64,000 bases of DNA from the NCBI RefSeq assembly GCF_015565955.1, contig NZ_CP064760.1, positions 1,240,001 through 1,304,000 on the forward strand, in the 5' to 3' direction. The notes beneath the pieces are model-generated. The model had not been told where the DNA came from, ran no database searches, and saw only the letters and a list, made by a program, of their open reading frames with translations. This stretch comes from Microbacterium schleiferi. GTDB lineage: Bacteria; Actinomycetota; Actinomycetes; Actinomycetales; Microbacteriaceae. Made by a program: the position numbers and the translations under genes. Shown here one piece after another: positions 1 through 9,132 of this stretch (the stretch's first letter is position 1; every line of letters starts with the position of its first letter).

Positions 1-969
1 CGTGCAGGAACGACGTGTGACCGTGGCGGAACGGCTCGTAGATCCGGTCCGAGATCACAGTTGCGCCCAGCGGCGAGTAGCCGCTCGTGAGCCCCTTGGC
101 CGAGGTGATGATGTCGGGGACGTAGTCGTACGCGTTGCAGGCGAAGGTGTGGCCGATGCGTCCGTAGGCGCAGATGACCTCATCCGACACCAGCAGCACA
201 TCGTGGCGGTCGCAGATCTCGCGGACGCGCTGGAAATAGCCCGGGGGAGGGGGAAGCATCCGCCTGAGTTCTGCACGGGCTCGAGGAAGACGGCGGCGAC
301 GGTTTCGGGGCCTTCGAACAGGATCATCTCTTCGATGCGGTCGGCTGCCCACTTGCCGAAGGCTTCGAGGCGGTCGCCGTTTCCATCCCACACGAACCCG
401 GCCTCTTCGGCGCGGTACGCGTTGGTGTTGGGCACGCGGAAAGCGCCAGGCACGAGCGGCTCGAACGGTGCCTTCATGACCGGGATGCCGGTGATCGCCA
501 GCGCTCCCTGCGGGGTGCCGTGGTAAGCGATCGAGCGCGAGATGACCTTGTGCTTGAGGGGCTGGCCCTGCAGCTTCCAGAACTGCTTCGCGAGCTTGAA
601 CGCGGTCTCGACGGCTTCACCGCCCCCGGTGGTGAAGAACACACGATTGAGGTCGCCGGGTGCCTCGTCTGCCAGGCGGTCGGCCAGTTCGATCGCCGAC
701 GGGTGCGCGTACGACCACAGCGGGAAGAACGCGAGCTCTTCAGCCTGCTTCGCTGCGGCCTGAGCCAGGCGCTTGCGGCCGTGCCCCGCGTTGACGACGA
801 ACAGTCCCGACAGGCCGTCGAAGTAGCGCTTGCCCCGGTCGTCCCAGATGTGATGGCCCTCACCGCGCACGATGATGGGCACCCCGGAGGTGTCCAGCAC
901 CGACTGGCGGGTGAAGTGCATCCACAGGTGGTCCTGTGCCTTCTTCTGCAGATCGGCGGACGAGGTCAT
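1..969 (-). CDS. Class III (omega) aminotransferase, partial, frame broken
   Basis: Pyridoxal-phosphate transaminase of class III, which moves an amino group from an amine or omega-amino acid to a 2-oxo acid such as pyruvate. The N-terminal part shows RYFDGLSGLFVVNAGHG, the cofactor loop FFTTGGGEAVETAF and, near residue 235, FLEPVQNSGG. The frame then breaks within 243-253 (two runs of five G); one extra base restores VREICDRHDVLLVSDEV and, further on, ITSAKGLTSGYSPLGA, whose Lys is the expected cofactor lysine. The gene leaves the window at the left edge. The ATG at 967-969 follows an AAAGGA ribosome site; a longer upstream frame has no such signal. The Lrp/AsnC gene 58 bp upstream on the same strand probably controls it. 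Polyamine or beta-alanine type substrates are plausible but cannot be read from sequence. Confidence 0.85.
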
Positions 970-1027
970 GACATGTCCTTTCGGGGCGCGATCACGCTGG
1001 TCTGGGTGGTGATCACTGGGTATCGAT

Positions 1028-1501
1028 TCATGACTGGGTGCCCCAGTCATAGAGCTGTTTCACGAGGCGGAGATAAACGAAGGATTCGGTGGCGACGACG
1101 CCGTCGATGGCGCGGATGCGCCGGTTGAGAAGGTCGATGAGCTCGTCATCCGAGGCGCAGACGACCTCGGCGAGCACATCGAAGCTGCCCGCGGTGAGCA
1201 CGACGTACGTGACTTCCGGGAGGGCGGAAACCTCCTCGGCAATGCGGGTTGAATCTCCCGAGGTGCGGATGCCGACCATCGCCTGCCTCGCGAACCCGAG
1301 TTGGAGGGGGTCGGTGACGGCGACGATCTGCATGACACCGGCGTCGACAAGCCGTTGCACGCGATTGCGCACAGCGGTCTCAGAGAGGCCCACAGCCTTG
1401 CCGATGTCGGCGTACGAGCGCCGGCCATCGGCCTGTAGGTGCTCGACGATGGCGCGCGAGATGTCGTCGAGTTGGGGAACCCGGGGAGTGCGATCTGCCA
1501 C
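1028..1501 (-). CDS. Lrp/AsnC family transcriptional regulator
   Basis: A 157-residue DNA-binding regulator of the feast/famine family. An N-terminal AsnC-type helix-turn-helix (about residues 10-60) contains LDDISRAIVEHLQADGRRSY and GLSETAVRNRVQRL; the C-terminal half (70-150) is the RAM ligand and oligomerisation domain, with LPEVTYVVLTAGSFDVL. Length fits the family. The GTG start at 1499-1501 gives the standard N terminus; upstream codons belong to a non-homologous extension. It precedes the transaminase on the same strand with a 58 bp gap, so it most likely regulates that gene in response to an amino acid or amine. An AT-rich inverted repeat lies 46-65 bp upstream of its start. Confidence 0.9.
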   Translation of the reverse strand: MADRTPRVPQLDDISRAIVEHLQADGRRSYADIGKAVGLSETAVRNRVQRLVDAGVMQIVAVTDPLQLGFARQAMVGIRTSGDSTRIAEEVSALPEVTYVVLTAGSFDVLAEVVCASDDELIDLLNRRIRAIDGVVATESFVYLRLVKQLYDWGTQS

Positions 1502-1546
1502 GCGACGATCATCGCAGAGGAGATGCCAGAAGACAACTGAATACGT

Positions 1547-1566
1547 CGATATGGCAGCGGATATCG
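1547..1566. promoter_or_regulatory. Candidate operator: CGATAT inverted repeat
   Basis: CGATAT and ATATCG arms of 6 bp are separated by 8 bp, in the AT-richer gap between the Lrp/AsnC gene and the divergent TetR gene. Lrp-type regulators often bind their own promoter and TetR-type regulators bind short palindromes, so either could use it. Support is positional only. Confidence 0.3.
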
Positions 1567-1666
1567 GCGGAATCCGCACGATGGCGGCGTTGTGAAGTCG
1601 GAAATCGGTGCTCTGCGAAGCCTCTGTCGCGCCCGGTACGCGGTGCACGCCGTGCGACCATGGGGG

Positions 1667-2251
1667 ATGAGCCTGCCAGAGAATGCTCCCGCGTCGAAGC
1701 GGGCCATCTGGCATGCCGCGCAGCGACTTTTCACCGAGAACGGCTTTGCTCGCACGTCGGTGCGCGAGATCGCGACCGAAGCCGCCATCGATCCTGCCCT
1801 GGTCATCCGCCATTTCGGCTCGAAAGAGCAGCTGTTCATGGAGACGATGGACGTCGATATCGGGGCTGCTGCCTTCGACGGGCCGATCGAGACGCTGGGC
1901 GAGCGGTTCATCGCCTTCGTGCTCGACGCGGATGCCGACATCCGTGGCATCTACCTGGCACTGCTGCGCGCCAGCGACTCCACGGGAATCTGGACCCACC
2001 TGCGGGCGGCGCACGAAGAGGGGTTCGTCCGTCCCTTCCGGACGCGTATCGCCTCGTCGGTGGGTGACCCCGCCGACCCCGCCCCTGCCGACTCCGCCGA
2101 CGCTGACACGCGAGCGCGCCTGGCGGCTGCCGTCGTCGGCGGCTTGCTCTACAGCCTCTGGGTGGTGCGCGACGAGGGTCTCGCGCATCTCGAGCGCGAG
2201 ACCCTCGTACGCCGCTACGGCGCGTTGTTGCAGGCCGCGATTACCGGCTGA
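1667..2251 (+). CDS. TetR family transcriptional regulator
   Basis: A repressor-type protein of 194 residues. The N-terminal TetR helix-turn-helix is clear: AAQRLFTENGFARTSVREIA followed by AAIDPALVIRHFGSKEQLF. The rest (about 60-190) is an all-helical ligand domain of unknown specificity, with a C-terminal VVGGLLYSLWVVRDEGLA resembling TetR_C domains. I chose the ATG at 1667 because the helix-turn-helix then starts near residue 15; an upstream ATG at 1592 would add 25 residues with no homology. The ribosome site is poor for either. It is convergent with the SDR gene, two bases away, so any control of that gene would be in trans. Confidence 0.85.
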   Translation: MSLPENAPASKRAIWHAAQRLFTENGFARTSVREIATEAAIDPALVIRHFGSKEQLFMETMDVDIGAAAFDGPIETLGERFIAFVLDADADIRGIYLALLRASDSTGIWTHLRAAHEEGFVRPFRTRIASSVGDPADPAPADSADADTRARLAAAVVGGLLYSLWVVRDEGLAHLERETLVRRYGALLQAAITG

Positions 2252-2252
2252 A

Positions 2253-3314
2253 TCAGATGGCCGACCAGCCACCGTCCGAGGGCAGGATGACCCCCGTGAT
2301 GTTGGTCGCGTCGTCGCTGAGCAGCCAGGTGATGGATGCCGCAAGCTGCGCCGACTCGGCGATCGGCGGCAGGATCGCCATTGCGAGTCCGACGCGCTCC
2401 TGACCGAGTTCGGAGGCGAACGACGCCTCGATCCCGGTCGCAACCGGCCCCGGAGCTACCGCGTTGACGCGAATATTCTTTCCCGCGTACATGAACGACG
2501 TGCTCTTGGTGAGGCCGACCACAGCGTGCTTCGAGGTCGTATAGGCAAGGCCCGCCGCCGAACCGCGCAGCCCCGCTTCGGAGGCGACGTTGACGATGGA
2601 ACCTGCGCCGCCCTCGAGCATGAGCGGAAGAACCGCGCGTGTCAGGCGGAACGTCCCCTCGACGTTCACAGCCATCACCCGTGCCCAGACCGCGTCGCTC
2701 ACTTCGTGCAGCGGCGTCATGTCATCCATGATCCCGGCGACGTTCGCGAGGCCATCGGCGCGCCCGTCGGCGGCGGCGACAATTCTCGCGATCGCGTCTT
2801 CGGAGGTGATGTCGCCGGCGACGGCTACGGCGCCGGGCATCTCCGCGACCGCCGCATCGAGGCGTTCCTGCGAGATGTCGACGGCAATGACTGTGCCGCC
2901 TTCCGCAGCGACGCGCGCCGCCACGGCGCGCCCGATGCCCGACCCTGCGCCGGTCACGATCACCGTCTTGCCGTCGAAGCGCCCGGGGGTGATGCGCTCG
3001 ATCCACGGGGCTGCCATCGGGGGAGCGGCGGGTTCGTCATCCTCATCGTCGTCGTCACCGCCATCGCTGGCGGGCGCCGCGGCGAGGGCGTTGGGGTCGT
3101 TGGCGCGACGAACCATGTCGTCGATCATTTCCTGCGGCATCCGTCCACCGCTCATCGAGGCGACACGCTCGAGCGAGAAGAGTTTGACGGGCGCCAGGGC
3201 CGACTCGTTCTGGCCGCCCTGGGCGAGCAGGTCGCGCAGGATCGGGCCGCCGACCGGATGCTTCAACCACGCGCCGATCGACGACTTTGCGCTGAGTGCC
3301 TTGTCTTTGGCCAT
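2253..3314 (-). CDS. SDR family NAD(P)-dependent oxidoreductase with N-terminal extension
   Basis: A 353-residue short-chain dehydrogenase. Residues about 105-353 form the classical domain: VIVTGAGSGIGRAV for cofactor binding, LANVAGIMDD in place of NNAG, a catalytic Ser in NVASEAG, YTTSK with the catalytic Tyr and Lys, and a C terminus ILPSDGGWSAI. An Asp after the second strand (VIAVDIS) suggests NAD(H) preference. The first 95 residues are extra: a helical segment (SIGAWLKHPVGGPILRDLL to MIDDMVRRAND) and an acidic linker DGGDDDDEDDEP. The ATG at 3312-3314 has a strong AAGGAGGAGAC ribosome site, so the extension is genuinely translated. Substrate unknown. Confidence 0.88.
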   Translation of the reverse strand: MAKDKALSAKSSIGAWLKHPVGGPILRDLLAQGGQNESALAPVKLFSLERVASMSGGRMPQEMIDDMVRRANDPNALAAAPASDGGDDDDEDDEPAAPPMAAPWIERITPGRFDGKTVIVTGAGSGIGRAVAARVAAEGGTVIAVDISQERLDAAVAEMPGAVAVAGDITSEDAIARIVAAADGRADGLANVAGIMDDMTPLHEVSDAVWARVMAVNVEGTFRLTRAVLPLMLEGGAGSIVNVASEAGLRGSAAGLAYTTSKHAVVGLTKSTSFMYAGKNIRVNAVAPGPVATGIEASFASELGQERVGLAMAILPPIAESAQLAASITWLLSDDATNITGVILPSDGGWSAI

Positions 3315-3440
3315 GTCTCCTCCTTGAGTCGATCGCGGTTTCGGGACCGCGTGATCCCAGTCTAGAGAACGAGTCAACAAAGTTGACAGGGTCTTTCGCA
3401 TGAACCTTCAGATTGAGGGATGGTTCGCGCGCGAGGTAGG

Positions 3441-3459
3441 TTAGGCAAGGCTTACCAAT
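3441..3459. promoter_or_regulatory. DtxR/IdeR-type iron box
   Basis: TTAGGCAAGGCTTACCAAT matches 13 of 19 positions of the actinobacterial iron-repressor consensus and keeps both AGG/ACC half-sites. It ends 42 bp before the start of the siderophore-binding lipoprotein, where a repressor would block transcription of the whole uptake operon when iron is plentiful. The regulator gene itself is not in the window. Confidence 0.75.
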
Positions 3460-3501
3460 TCGAGAGTGAGCCTCACACAGCAACCCACGAAAGGAGCGCT
3501 C

Positions 3502-4530
3502 GTGCGCGCCTCCCGTCTCATCGCCCTCGGCATCGCCGTGGCCCTGACCGGTTCCCTTGCCGCCTGTTCGTCGTCGACGGATGCCGAGACGACCGAGCCC
3601 GAGTCGACCGGAGACTTCCCGGTCACGATCGAGCACGCCTACGGCGAGACCGTCATCGACGCGAAGCCCGAGCGGATCGCCACGGTCGCCTGGTCGAACC
3701 ACGAGGTTCCTCTCGCGCTGGGTGTCGTTCCGGTCGGCATGAGCAAGGCGACGTGGGGCGACGACGACGGCGACGGTGTGCTGCCGTGGGTCGAAGACAA
3801 GCTCGACGAGCTCGGCGCAGAGACCCCCGTGCTCTTCGACGAGACCGACGGCATCGACTTCGAGGCCGTCGCCGACACGCAGCCCGACGTCATCCTGGCC
3901 GCCTACTCCGGGCTCACGCAGGAGGACTACGACACGCTCTCGAAGATCGCTCCCGTCGTCGCCTATCCCGATGTCCCCTGGGGCACGACTTACGAAGAGA
4001 TGATCCGCATGAACTCCGCAGCGATCGGGCTGCCGGCCGAGGGCGACGAGCTCATCGACGAGCTGCACGCCGAGGTCGAGGCGTCGCTGTCGAACTATCC
4101 GGAGCTTGATGGCGCACGCATCCTCTTCAGCTACATCGACCCGGCCGACTTCAGCCAGATCGGGTTCTACACCAGCCACGACACGCGCCCCGGGTTCCTC
4201 GAGAGCATCGGTTTCCCCGTCCCCGAGATCGTCGCGGACGAGTCGGCGGGCACCGAGGAGTTCTACACCGCGGTCAGCGCCGAAGAGGCCGACAGGTTCT
4301 CCGATGTCGACGTGTTCGTGACCTACGGCGAGGCCGATGGCGCGATCATCGAGCAGCTGCAGGCAGACCCGCTGCTGTCCCAGATCCCGGCGATCGCGAA
4401 CGGCTCGATCGTCGTGCTCGAAAACGGCACGCCGCTCGCGGCCTCGGCCAACCCGTCGCCGCTGTCGATCGGCTGGGGCATCGACGACTACTTCGCCCTC
4501 CTCGCGTCGGGAATCTCCGAGCAGCAGTGA
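3502..4530 (+). CDS. Iron-siderophore ABC transporter substrate-binding lipoprotein
   Basis: Extracellular receptor that hands ferric siderophore to the permease. A signal peptide ends in a lipobox (GSLAAC), so the mature protein would be lipid-anchored at its Cys. The body is a FecB/FepB-type periplasmic-binding fold: ITIEHAYGET-like start (VTIEHAYGETVIDAKPERI), QPDVILAAYSG, and the C-terminal PLSIGWGIDDYF. Total 342 residues. The GTG at 3502 has GAAAGGAG upstream and gives a proper signal peptide; a GTG 36 bp earlier has none. It is the first of five tightly overlapping genes; its stop overlaps the first permease start (GTGA). Iron control is expected from the DtxR-type box just upstream. 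Which siderophore is carried cannot be told. Confidence 0.93.
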   Translation: MRASRLIALGIAVALTGSLAACSSSTDAETTEPESTGDFPVTIEHAYGETVIDAKPERIATVAWSNHEVPLALGVVPVGMSKATWGDDDGDGVLPWVEDKLDELGAETPVLFDETDGIDFEAVADTQPDVILAAYSGLTQEDYDTLSKIAPVVAYPDVPWGTTYEEMIRMNSAAIGLPAEGDELIDELHAEVEASLSNYPELDGARILFSYIDPADFSQIGFYTSHDTRPGFLESIGFPVPEIVADESAGTEEFYTAVSAEEADRFSDVDVFVTYGEADGAIIEQLQADPLLSQIPAIANGSIVVLENGTPLAASANPSPLSIGWGIDDYFALLASGISEQQ

Positions 4531-5573
4531 CCACTCTCCACGCGTCAGCACCGGTACCGGCCCTCGCTTCGTTGCGACGGTCGGTACCGGTGCGCGTCGC
4601 GTGGCTCATCGCGGGTCTCGGACTGCTGGTGGTGCTCGCTGTCGCATCCGTCGCCTTCGGCGTCGCCGATGTGAGTCCCGCCGACCTGGTCGCCGGGCTC
4701 TCGGGTGACGCGTCCTCGATCGAGGCGGCGGCTGTGATCAAACGGATGCCGCGCACGGTGCTCGCGATTCTCGTCGGCGCATCCCTCGCCCTGGCCGGCG
4801 CCAGCATGCAGGCCGTGACTCGCAATCCGCTCGCCGACCCCGGCATCCTCGGGGTCATGAGCGGCGCTGCCCTGGCGGTCGTCGCGGGACTCGCGTTCTT
4901 CGGCATCGTGGATCCCTACGGGCAGATGGGCCTGGCGATCCTGGGGGCAGCGGGCGCGGCGATCTTCGTCTACCTCGTCGGGTCGCTCGGGCGCGGGGGA
5001 GCGACGCCCCTCAAGCTCGCGCTGGCCGGGGCTGCGACCTCGGCGGCGCTCGCGTCGCTGGTCAGTGCCATCCTGCTTCCCCGCGTCGATGTCATGTCGA
5101 CGTTCCGGTTCTGGCAGATCGGTGGGGTCGGCGGCGCCGAATGGGATCGCATTGCCGTCGTCGCGCCCGTCCTGCTGATCGGTGCCCTCGTCGTGTTCGC
5201 GACCGCGCGCGGCCTGAACTCCCTGGCCCTCGGCGATGACCTGGCGGCAGGCCTCGGCGAACATGTCGCCCGAACCCGGCTCATCTCCTCTGCCGGCGCC
5301 GTCGTGCTGTGCGGCGCAGCGACAGCCGTCGCGGGACCGATCGCGTTCGTCGGCCTGGTCATCCCGCACGGCGTGCGCATGCTCGTCGGTCCGGACCACC
5401 GCTGGCTGCTGCCGCTGTCGGCGATCGGCGGGGCGGTGCTGCTGTTGGCCGCCGACATCGTCGGGCGCCTGGTCGCCAAGCCCGAAGAGATCGAGGTCGG
5501 CATCGTGACGGCGCTGATCGGAGCGCCGCTCTTCATCTGGATCGTCCGACGCCAGAAGGTGCGCGAGCTGTGA
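4527..5573 (+). CDS. FecCD-type siderophore ABC transporter permease (first)
   Basis: Integral membrane subunit of 348 residues with about nine hydrophobic helices. Family hallmarks include RMPRTVLAILVGASLALAG, MQAVTRNPLADPGILGVMSGA near residues 90-115 and, at the C terminus, GPIAFVGLVIPHGVRMLVGPDHRWLLP as the ATPase-coupling region. It starts with a GTG that overlaps the lipoprotein stop by four bases, indicating coupled translation. It would pair with the next permease to form a heterodimeric pore for ferric siderophore import. Confidence 0.93.
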   Translation: MTTLHASAPVPALASLRRSVPVRVAWLIAGLGLLVVLAVASVAFGVADVSPADLVAGLSGDASSIEAAAVIKRMPRTVLAILVGASLALAGASMQAVTRNPLADPGILGVMSGAALAVVAGLAFFGIVDPYGQMGLAILGAAGAAIFVYLVGSLGRGGATPLKLALAGAATSAALASLVSAILLPRVDVMSTFRFWQIGGVGGAEWDRIAVVAPVLLIGALVVFATARGLNSLALGDDLAAGLGEHVARTRLISSAGAVVLCGAATAVAGPIAFVGLVIPHGVRMLVGPDHRWLLPLSAIGGAVLLLAADIVGRLVAKPEEIEVGIVTALIGAPLFIWIVRRQKVREL

Positions 5574-6634
5574 CCGCCACCCTGATCCCCACGCCGTCAG
5601 CCACCACGTCGACCGCCGAGGCGATCGTTCGCGGGCGCCGCAGCCGCCGGCGTCGCTGGAGCATCACGACCGCGATCCTTGCCTTGATCGTGCTGGCTGT
5701 CATCGCCGTGAGCACGATGGTCGGGCACACCTTCTATACGCCCGTGGAGGTTCTTCGCGTCATCCTCGGCGACACCGTACCCGGGGCATCCTTCACCGTT
5801 GGTGAACTCCGCTTGCCGCGTGCTCTGCTCGCCCTCGTCTCGGGCTTCGCGTTCGGGATGGCGGGTGTGACATTCCAGACGATGCTGCGCAATCCGCTCG
5901 CCTCACCGGATGTCATCGGCATCAGCGCCGGCGCGAGTCTTGCCGCAGTGACCGGCATCATCGTCTTCTCCCTCAGCGATGTCGCCGTGTCGGCCGTCGC
6001 TCTGGTCGGCGCCCTTGTCACGGCCGCGGCGATCTACCTGCTCGCCAGTCGTAGCGGGTTCGCGGGAGCTCGGCTCATCCTCATCGGCATCGGCATCGCG
6101 GCGATGATCCAGAGCCTCATCGCCTACCAGCTCTCGGGCGCCGCCGAGTGGGACCTGCAGTCGGCGATGCAGTGGCTCTCGGGGAGCCTCAACAACGCGT
6201 CGTGGGAGCGCCTCGTTCCGCTTGCGATTGTGATGCTGCTGGTCGTGCCCGTCATGTTGACGCGCGGCGCCGATCTCGACATCCTGCGCCTGGGCGATGA
6301 CTCTGCCGCTGCCCTGGGTGTGCGGGTCTCGCGCACTCGCGTGCTGTTCATCCTGGGCGCCGTCATCCTGCTCGCCTTTGCCACCGCGGCAACCGGCCCC
6401 ATCGCGTTCGTCGCCTTCATGGCTGGGCCGATCGCCGCGCGGTTGCTCGGCCCCGGACCGTCGCTTCTGCTGCCGGCTGGTCTTGTCGGAGCGCTGCTGG
6501 TGCTCGTCGCCGACCTCGTCGGTCAGTTCGCCTTTGCGTCGCGGTACCCCGTCGGTGTCATCACCGGCATCCTCGGCGCCCCCTACCTCGTCTATCTGTT
6601 GGTGCGCACGCACCGGTCGGGAGGATCCCTGTGA
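5570..6634 (+). CDS. FecCD-type siderophore ABC transporter permease (second)
   Basis: Second pore subunit, 354 residues, paralogous to the first: LRLPRALLALVSGFAFGMAG, FQTMLRNPLASPDVIGISAGAS, and a C-terminal coupling region GPIAFVAFMAGPIAARLLGP. The first 40 residues are a basic cytoplasmic leader (RGRRSRRRRW). The GTG start overlaps the previous stop (GTGA) and its own end overlaps the ATPase start in the same way, so the three transporter subunits should be made in balanced amounts. Confidence 0.93.
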   Translation: MTATLIPTPSATTSTAEAIVRGRRSRRRRWSITTAILALIVLAVIAVSTMVGHTFYTPVEVLRVILGDTVPGASFTVGELRLPRALLALVSGFAFGMAGVTFQTMLRNPLASPDVIGISAGASLAAVTGIIVFSLSDVAVSAVALVGALVTAAAIYLLASRSGFAGARLILIGIGIAAMIQSLIAYQLSGAAEWDLQSAMQWLSGSLNNASWERLVPLAIVMLLVVPVMLTRGADLDILRLGDDSAAALGVRVSRTRVLFILGAVILLAFATAATGPIAFVAFMAGPIAARLLGPGPSLLLPAGLVGALLVLVADLVGQFAFASRYPVGVITGILGAPYLVYLLVRTHRSGGSL

Positions 6635-7518
6635 ACCCGCCACTGACAACCACGCTCCGCGTGCCGGATGTCGAACCTGACGCCGCGACGACGGTGGATC
6701 CCGCGCCCGTGCCCGGTTCGGTCGGTCATCGGCTTGCTGCCGAAGGGCTCTCGCTCGCCTACGGCGACCGCACGGTCGTCAGCGACCTAGACCTGCAGAT
6801 CCGGTCCGGCGCCATCACGACGATCGTCGGCGCCAACGGATGCGGAAAGTCGACGCTGCTGCGAGCGTTCGCCCGCCTGCTCCCACCGCAGACGGGGCGC
6901 GTCGTGCTCGATGGCCGCGAGATCCACCGCACTCCGACCAAGCAGATCGCGTGCGAGATCGGGCTGCTACCGCAGAACCCGATCGCCCCGGAGGGGATTG
7001 CGGTTGCCGACCTCGTGGGTCGGGGGCGGCATCCGCACCAGCGTATGCTCGCCCGCTGGAGCGCCAAGGACTATCAGGTCGTCGCGGAGGCGCTGGAGGC
7101 CACCGATATCGCAGACCTTGCCGACCGCTCCGTCGATGAGCTGTCGGGTGGGCAGCGTCAGCGCGTATGGATCGCGATGGCGTTGGCGCAAGCGACCGGC
7201 ATCCTGCTGCTGGATGAGCCGACGACCTTCCTCGACGTCGCCCACCAGATCGAGGTGCTCGATCTGCTCACCGACCTGAACCGCAGCCGCGGCACGACGA
7301 TCGTCATGGTGTTGCACGACTTGAACCTCGCGGCGCGTTATGCCGATGAGCTCGTCGCCATGAAGGACGGTCAGATCCACGCGTCGGGGGAGCCCGATCG
7401 GGTCGTCACCGAGGACCTCGTTCGTGACGTTTTCGGGATGAACAGCCGCGTCATCCCCGATCCCGTGTCGGGGTCGCCCGTCGTACTACCCATGGGGAGG
7501 CACCATGTCCGCAGCTGA
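6631..7518 (+). CDS. Siderophore ABC transporter ATP-binding protein
   Basis: Cytoplasmic ATPase of 295 residues, FecE/FepC group. Walker A is GANGCGKST, the Q-loop lies in GLLPQNP, the signature is LSGGQRQRVWIAMALAQ, Walker B is ILLLDEPT, and the switch His is in VMVLHDLNLAARY. An N-terminal 35-residue leader precedes the ABC fold. It begins with a GTG overlapping the second permease and its last 14 bases overlap the start of the siderophore-interacting protein gene, which ties import to intracellular iron release. Confidence 0.94.
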   Translation: MNPPLTTTLRVPDVEPDAATTVDPAPVPGSVGHRLAAEGLSLAYGDRTVVSDLDLQIRSGAITTIVGANGCGKSTLLRAFARLLPPQTGRVVLDGREIHRTPTKQIACEIGLLPQNPIAPEGIAVADLVGRGRHPHQRMLARWSAKDYQVVAEALEATDIADLADRSVDELSGGQRQRVWIAMALAQATGILLLDEPTTFLDVAHQIEVLDLLTDLNRSRGTTIVMVLHDLNLAARYADELVAMKDGQIHASGEPDRVVTEDLVRDVFGMNSRVIPDPVSGSPVVLPMGRHHVRS

Positions 7519-8449
7519 GTCCACCGTTCTCGAGGCGTCGCCGTTCCTCGTCGCGCGCGGAACCGTGAGCGCGGTCGACCGGGTTTCGCCGACCTTCGTG
7601 CGCATCACCTTCACCGGCGCCGACTTCGACGAGTTCGGCGATCCCGAGCGCGTGCTCGATCAGCGCATCAAGCTCATCTTTCCGCCCAGCTCAGGTCGGC
7701 TTCCCGATCTCGGTCACCCGGGCGGCGACTGGTGGTCTGCGTTCCTGGCCATTCCGGAGGACGAGCGCGGGTCGATGCGCACGTACTCGATGAGGCAGCT
7801 GCGCGTCGACGAGGGTGGGACGTCGGTCGTCGTCGACTTCGTGCTGCACCTCGAGCCGGGATTCACCGGGCCCGCGTCGTCATGGGCGAGTCAGGCATCC
7901 GTCGGTGACGAGTTGCTGCTGATCGGACCCCGCCGTGGCCGCCCGAGCGGGGGAGGGATCGAGTACGCCCCGGGCGACGCCCGCGAGATCCTGCTCGCCG
8001 GCGACGAGACCGCAGCGCCGGCGATCGCCCGCATCCTCGAAGACATCGACCGCGATGCCGTGGGCCTCGCGGTCATCGAGGTGCCGTCGGATGCCGATGC
8101 GCTCTCGATCGATGCGCCCCGGGGCGTCGATGTGCGGTGGGTGCCGCGGGATGGGGCAACCGTCGGCTCGGCGCTGATTCCGACCGTGCTCGGCGAGCTC
8201 GGCGCCACCGCGACGGTGACCGTGACCGACGACGGCACCGAAGAGCTGCTCTGGGAGACGCCGGTCTTCTCGGGCTCGGGTGAGGCGCTGGATGACACGA
8301 CCGATGCGATCGACCGCTACTTCTGGATTGCGGGGGAGAGCTCGGTTGTCACCACGCTGCGCCGCCACCTCGTGAAGGATCTTGGCATCCATCGCTCACA
8401 GGTCGCGTTCATGGGTTACTGGCGCCGCGGTGTCGCCATGCGCGGCTGA
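7505..8449 (+). CDS. Siderophore-interacting protein (FAD ferric-siderophore reductase)
   Basis: Flavoprotein of 314 residues, ViuB/YqjH-like SIP family, which reduces ferric siderophore in the cytoplasm so that iron is released. The N-terminal FAD-binding barrel has MRTYSMRQLR (the R-x-Y-S FAD motif) and FVLHLEPGFTGPASSWA; the C-terminal NAD(P)H domain has ILLAGDETAAPAIARIL and a terminal YFWIAGESSVVTTLRRHL with GYWRRG. The ATG lies inside the ATPase gene (14 bp overlap), so it closes the uptake operon. Electron donor specificity (NADPH, NADH or ferredoxin) is not determined. Confidence 0.93.
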   Translation: MSAAESTVLEASPFLVARGTVSAVDRVSPTFVRITFTGADFDEFGDPERVLDQRIKLIFPPSSGRLPDLGHPGGDWWSAFLAIPEDERGSMRTYSMRQLRVDEGGTSVVVDFVLHLEPGFTGPASSWASQASVGDELLLIGPRRGRPSGGGIEYAPGDAREILLAGDETAAPAIARILEDIDRDAVGLAVIEVPSDADALSIDAPRGVDVRWVPRDGATVGSALIPTVLGELGATATVTVTDDGTEELLWETPVFSGSGEALDDTTDAIDRYFWIAGESSVVTTLRRHLVKDLGIHRSQVAFMGYWRRGVAMRG

Positions 8450-8505
8450 GAGCCGCCGCGTTCGGATCGGGCAGGGAGGGTGTGCCTCGGATCACGAGAG
8501 CCGAG

Positions 8506-9021
8506 CTACCGCCTGTCGCTCGCGAGGTCTTCCGCCGTGCGCACACACTCGTTGAGAGCCGCCACCATGTACCGCCGCCAGAGCGGGGCGAACGGTCCCG
8601 CGAGGATCCATCGGCGGCCCGGTCGAGGCAGAAACTCGTAGGTCCATCGGATGAGGGTGCCCTCTCCGTCTGGGTTGAAGTTCCACTCGCCGCGGATGCC
8701 GACCGCGAGACGATCGAGGACATTCGTGAAGTTGCTCAGCTGGTAGGCGAACGAGACTCCCTCCGTGTATTCGGTGAGTTGCTCATCCGCCTGCGACCCG
8801 TCCCCGAATTGGGGGTTGCGGGTCGGGCCAGCGTGGTCCCAGTCCCCAGTCTGGTTCGCCACCGACGTCACCCCCGGAAACGGCCCGACTTTGTGGAACA
8901 CCCGCGTCAGATCGATGGGCACGATCACGTGGAACGCGTGCTGGGGTGTGACCCAGGTGCGTTGCTGAACCGTGATCGGCACCGTGCGGTCGGTGGGTTT
9001 GATGAGCAGCGAGATCGCCAT
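8506..9021 (-). CDS. SRPBCC family protein (hydrophobic-ligand fold), function unknown
   Basis: A 171-residue protein with the helix-grip START/polyketide-cyclase fold pattern: VTPQHAFHVIVPIDLTRVF at the start, central strands VANQTGDWDHAGPTR, and a long C-terminal helix ending NECVRTAEDLA. GTLIRWTYEFLPRPG matches the late strands of this family. Such proteins bind lipophilic molecules, but no catalytic residues stand out. The start at 9021 is chosen for homology; no good ribosome site precedes it. It is convergent with the siderophore operon and divergent from a membrane protein gene. Confidence 0.7.
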   Translation of the reverse strand: MAISLLIKPTDRTVPITVQQRTWVTPQHAFHVIVPIDLTRVFHKVGPFPGVTSVANQTGDWDHAGPTRNPQFGDGSQADEQLTEYTEGVSFAYQLSNFTNVLDRLAVGIRGEWNFNPDGEGTLIRWTYEFLPRPGRRWILAGPFAPLWRRYMVAALNECVRTAEDLASDRR

Positions 9022-9132
9022 AGCTCGAGTATGACCAGCGGGGGCGGGAGGAATGGCCGAGAAACGACGTGTGCAAGCATGGTCCACATGCCGACCACCG
9101 CGCGGGCGACCCTCACCAGGTGAGCAGCACGT

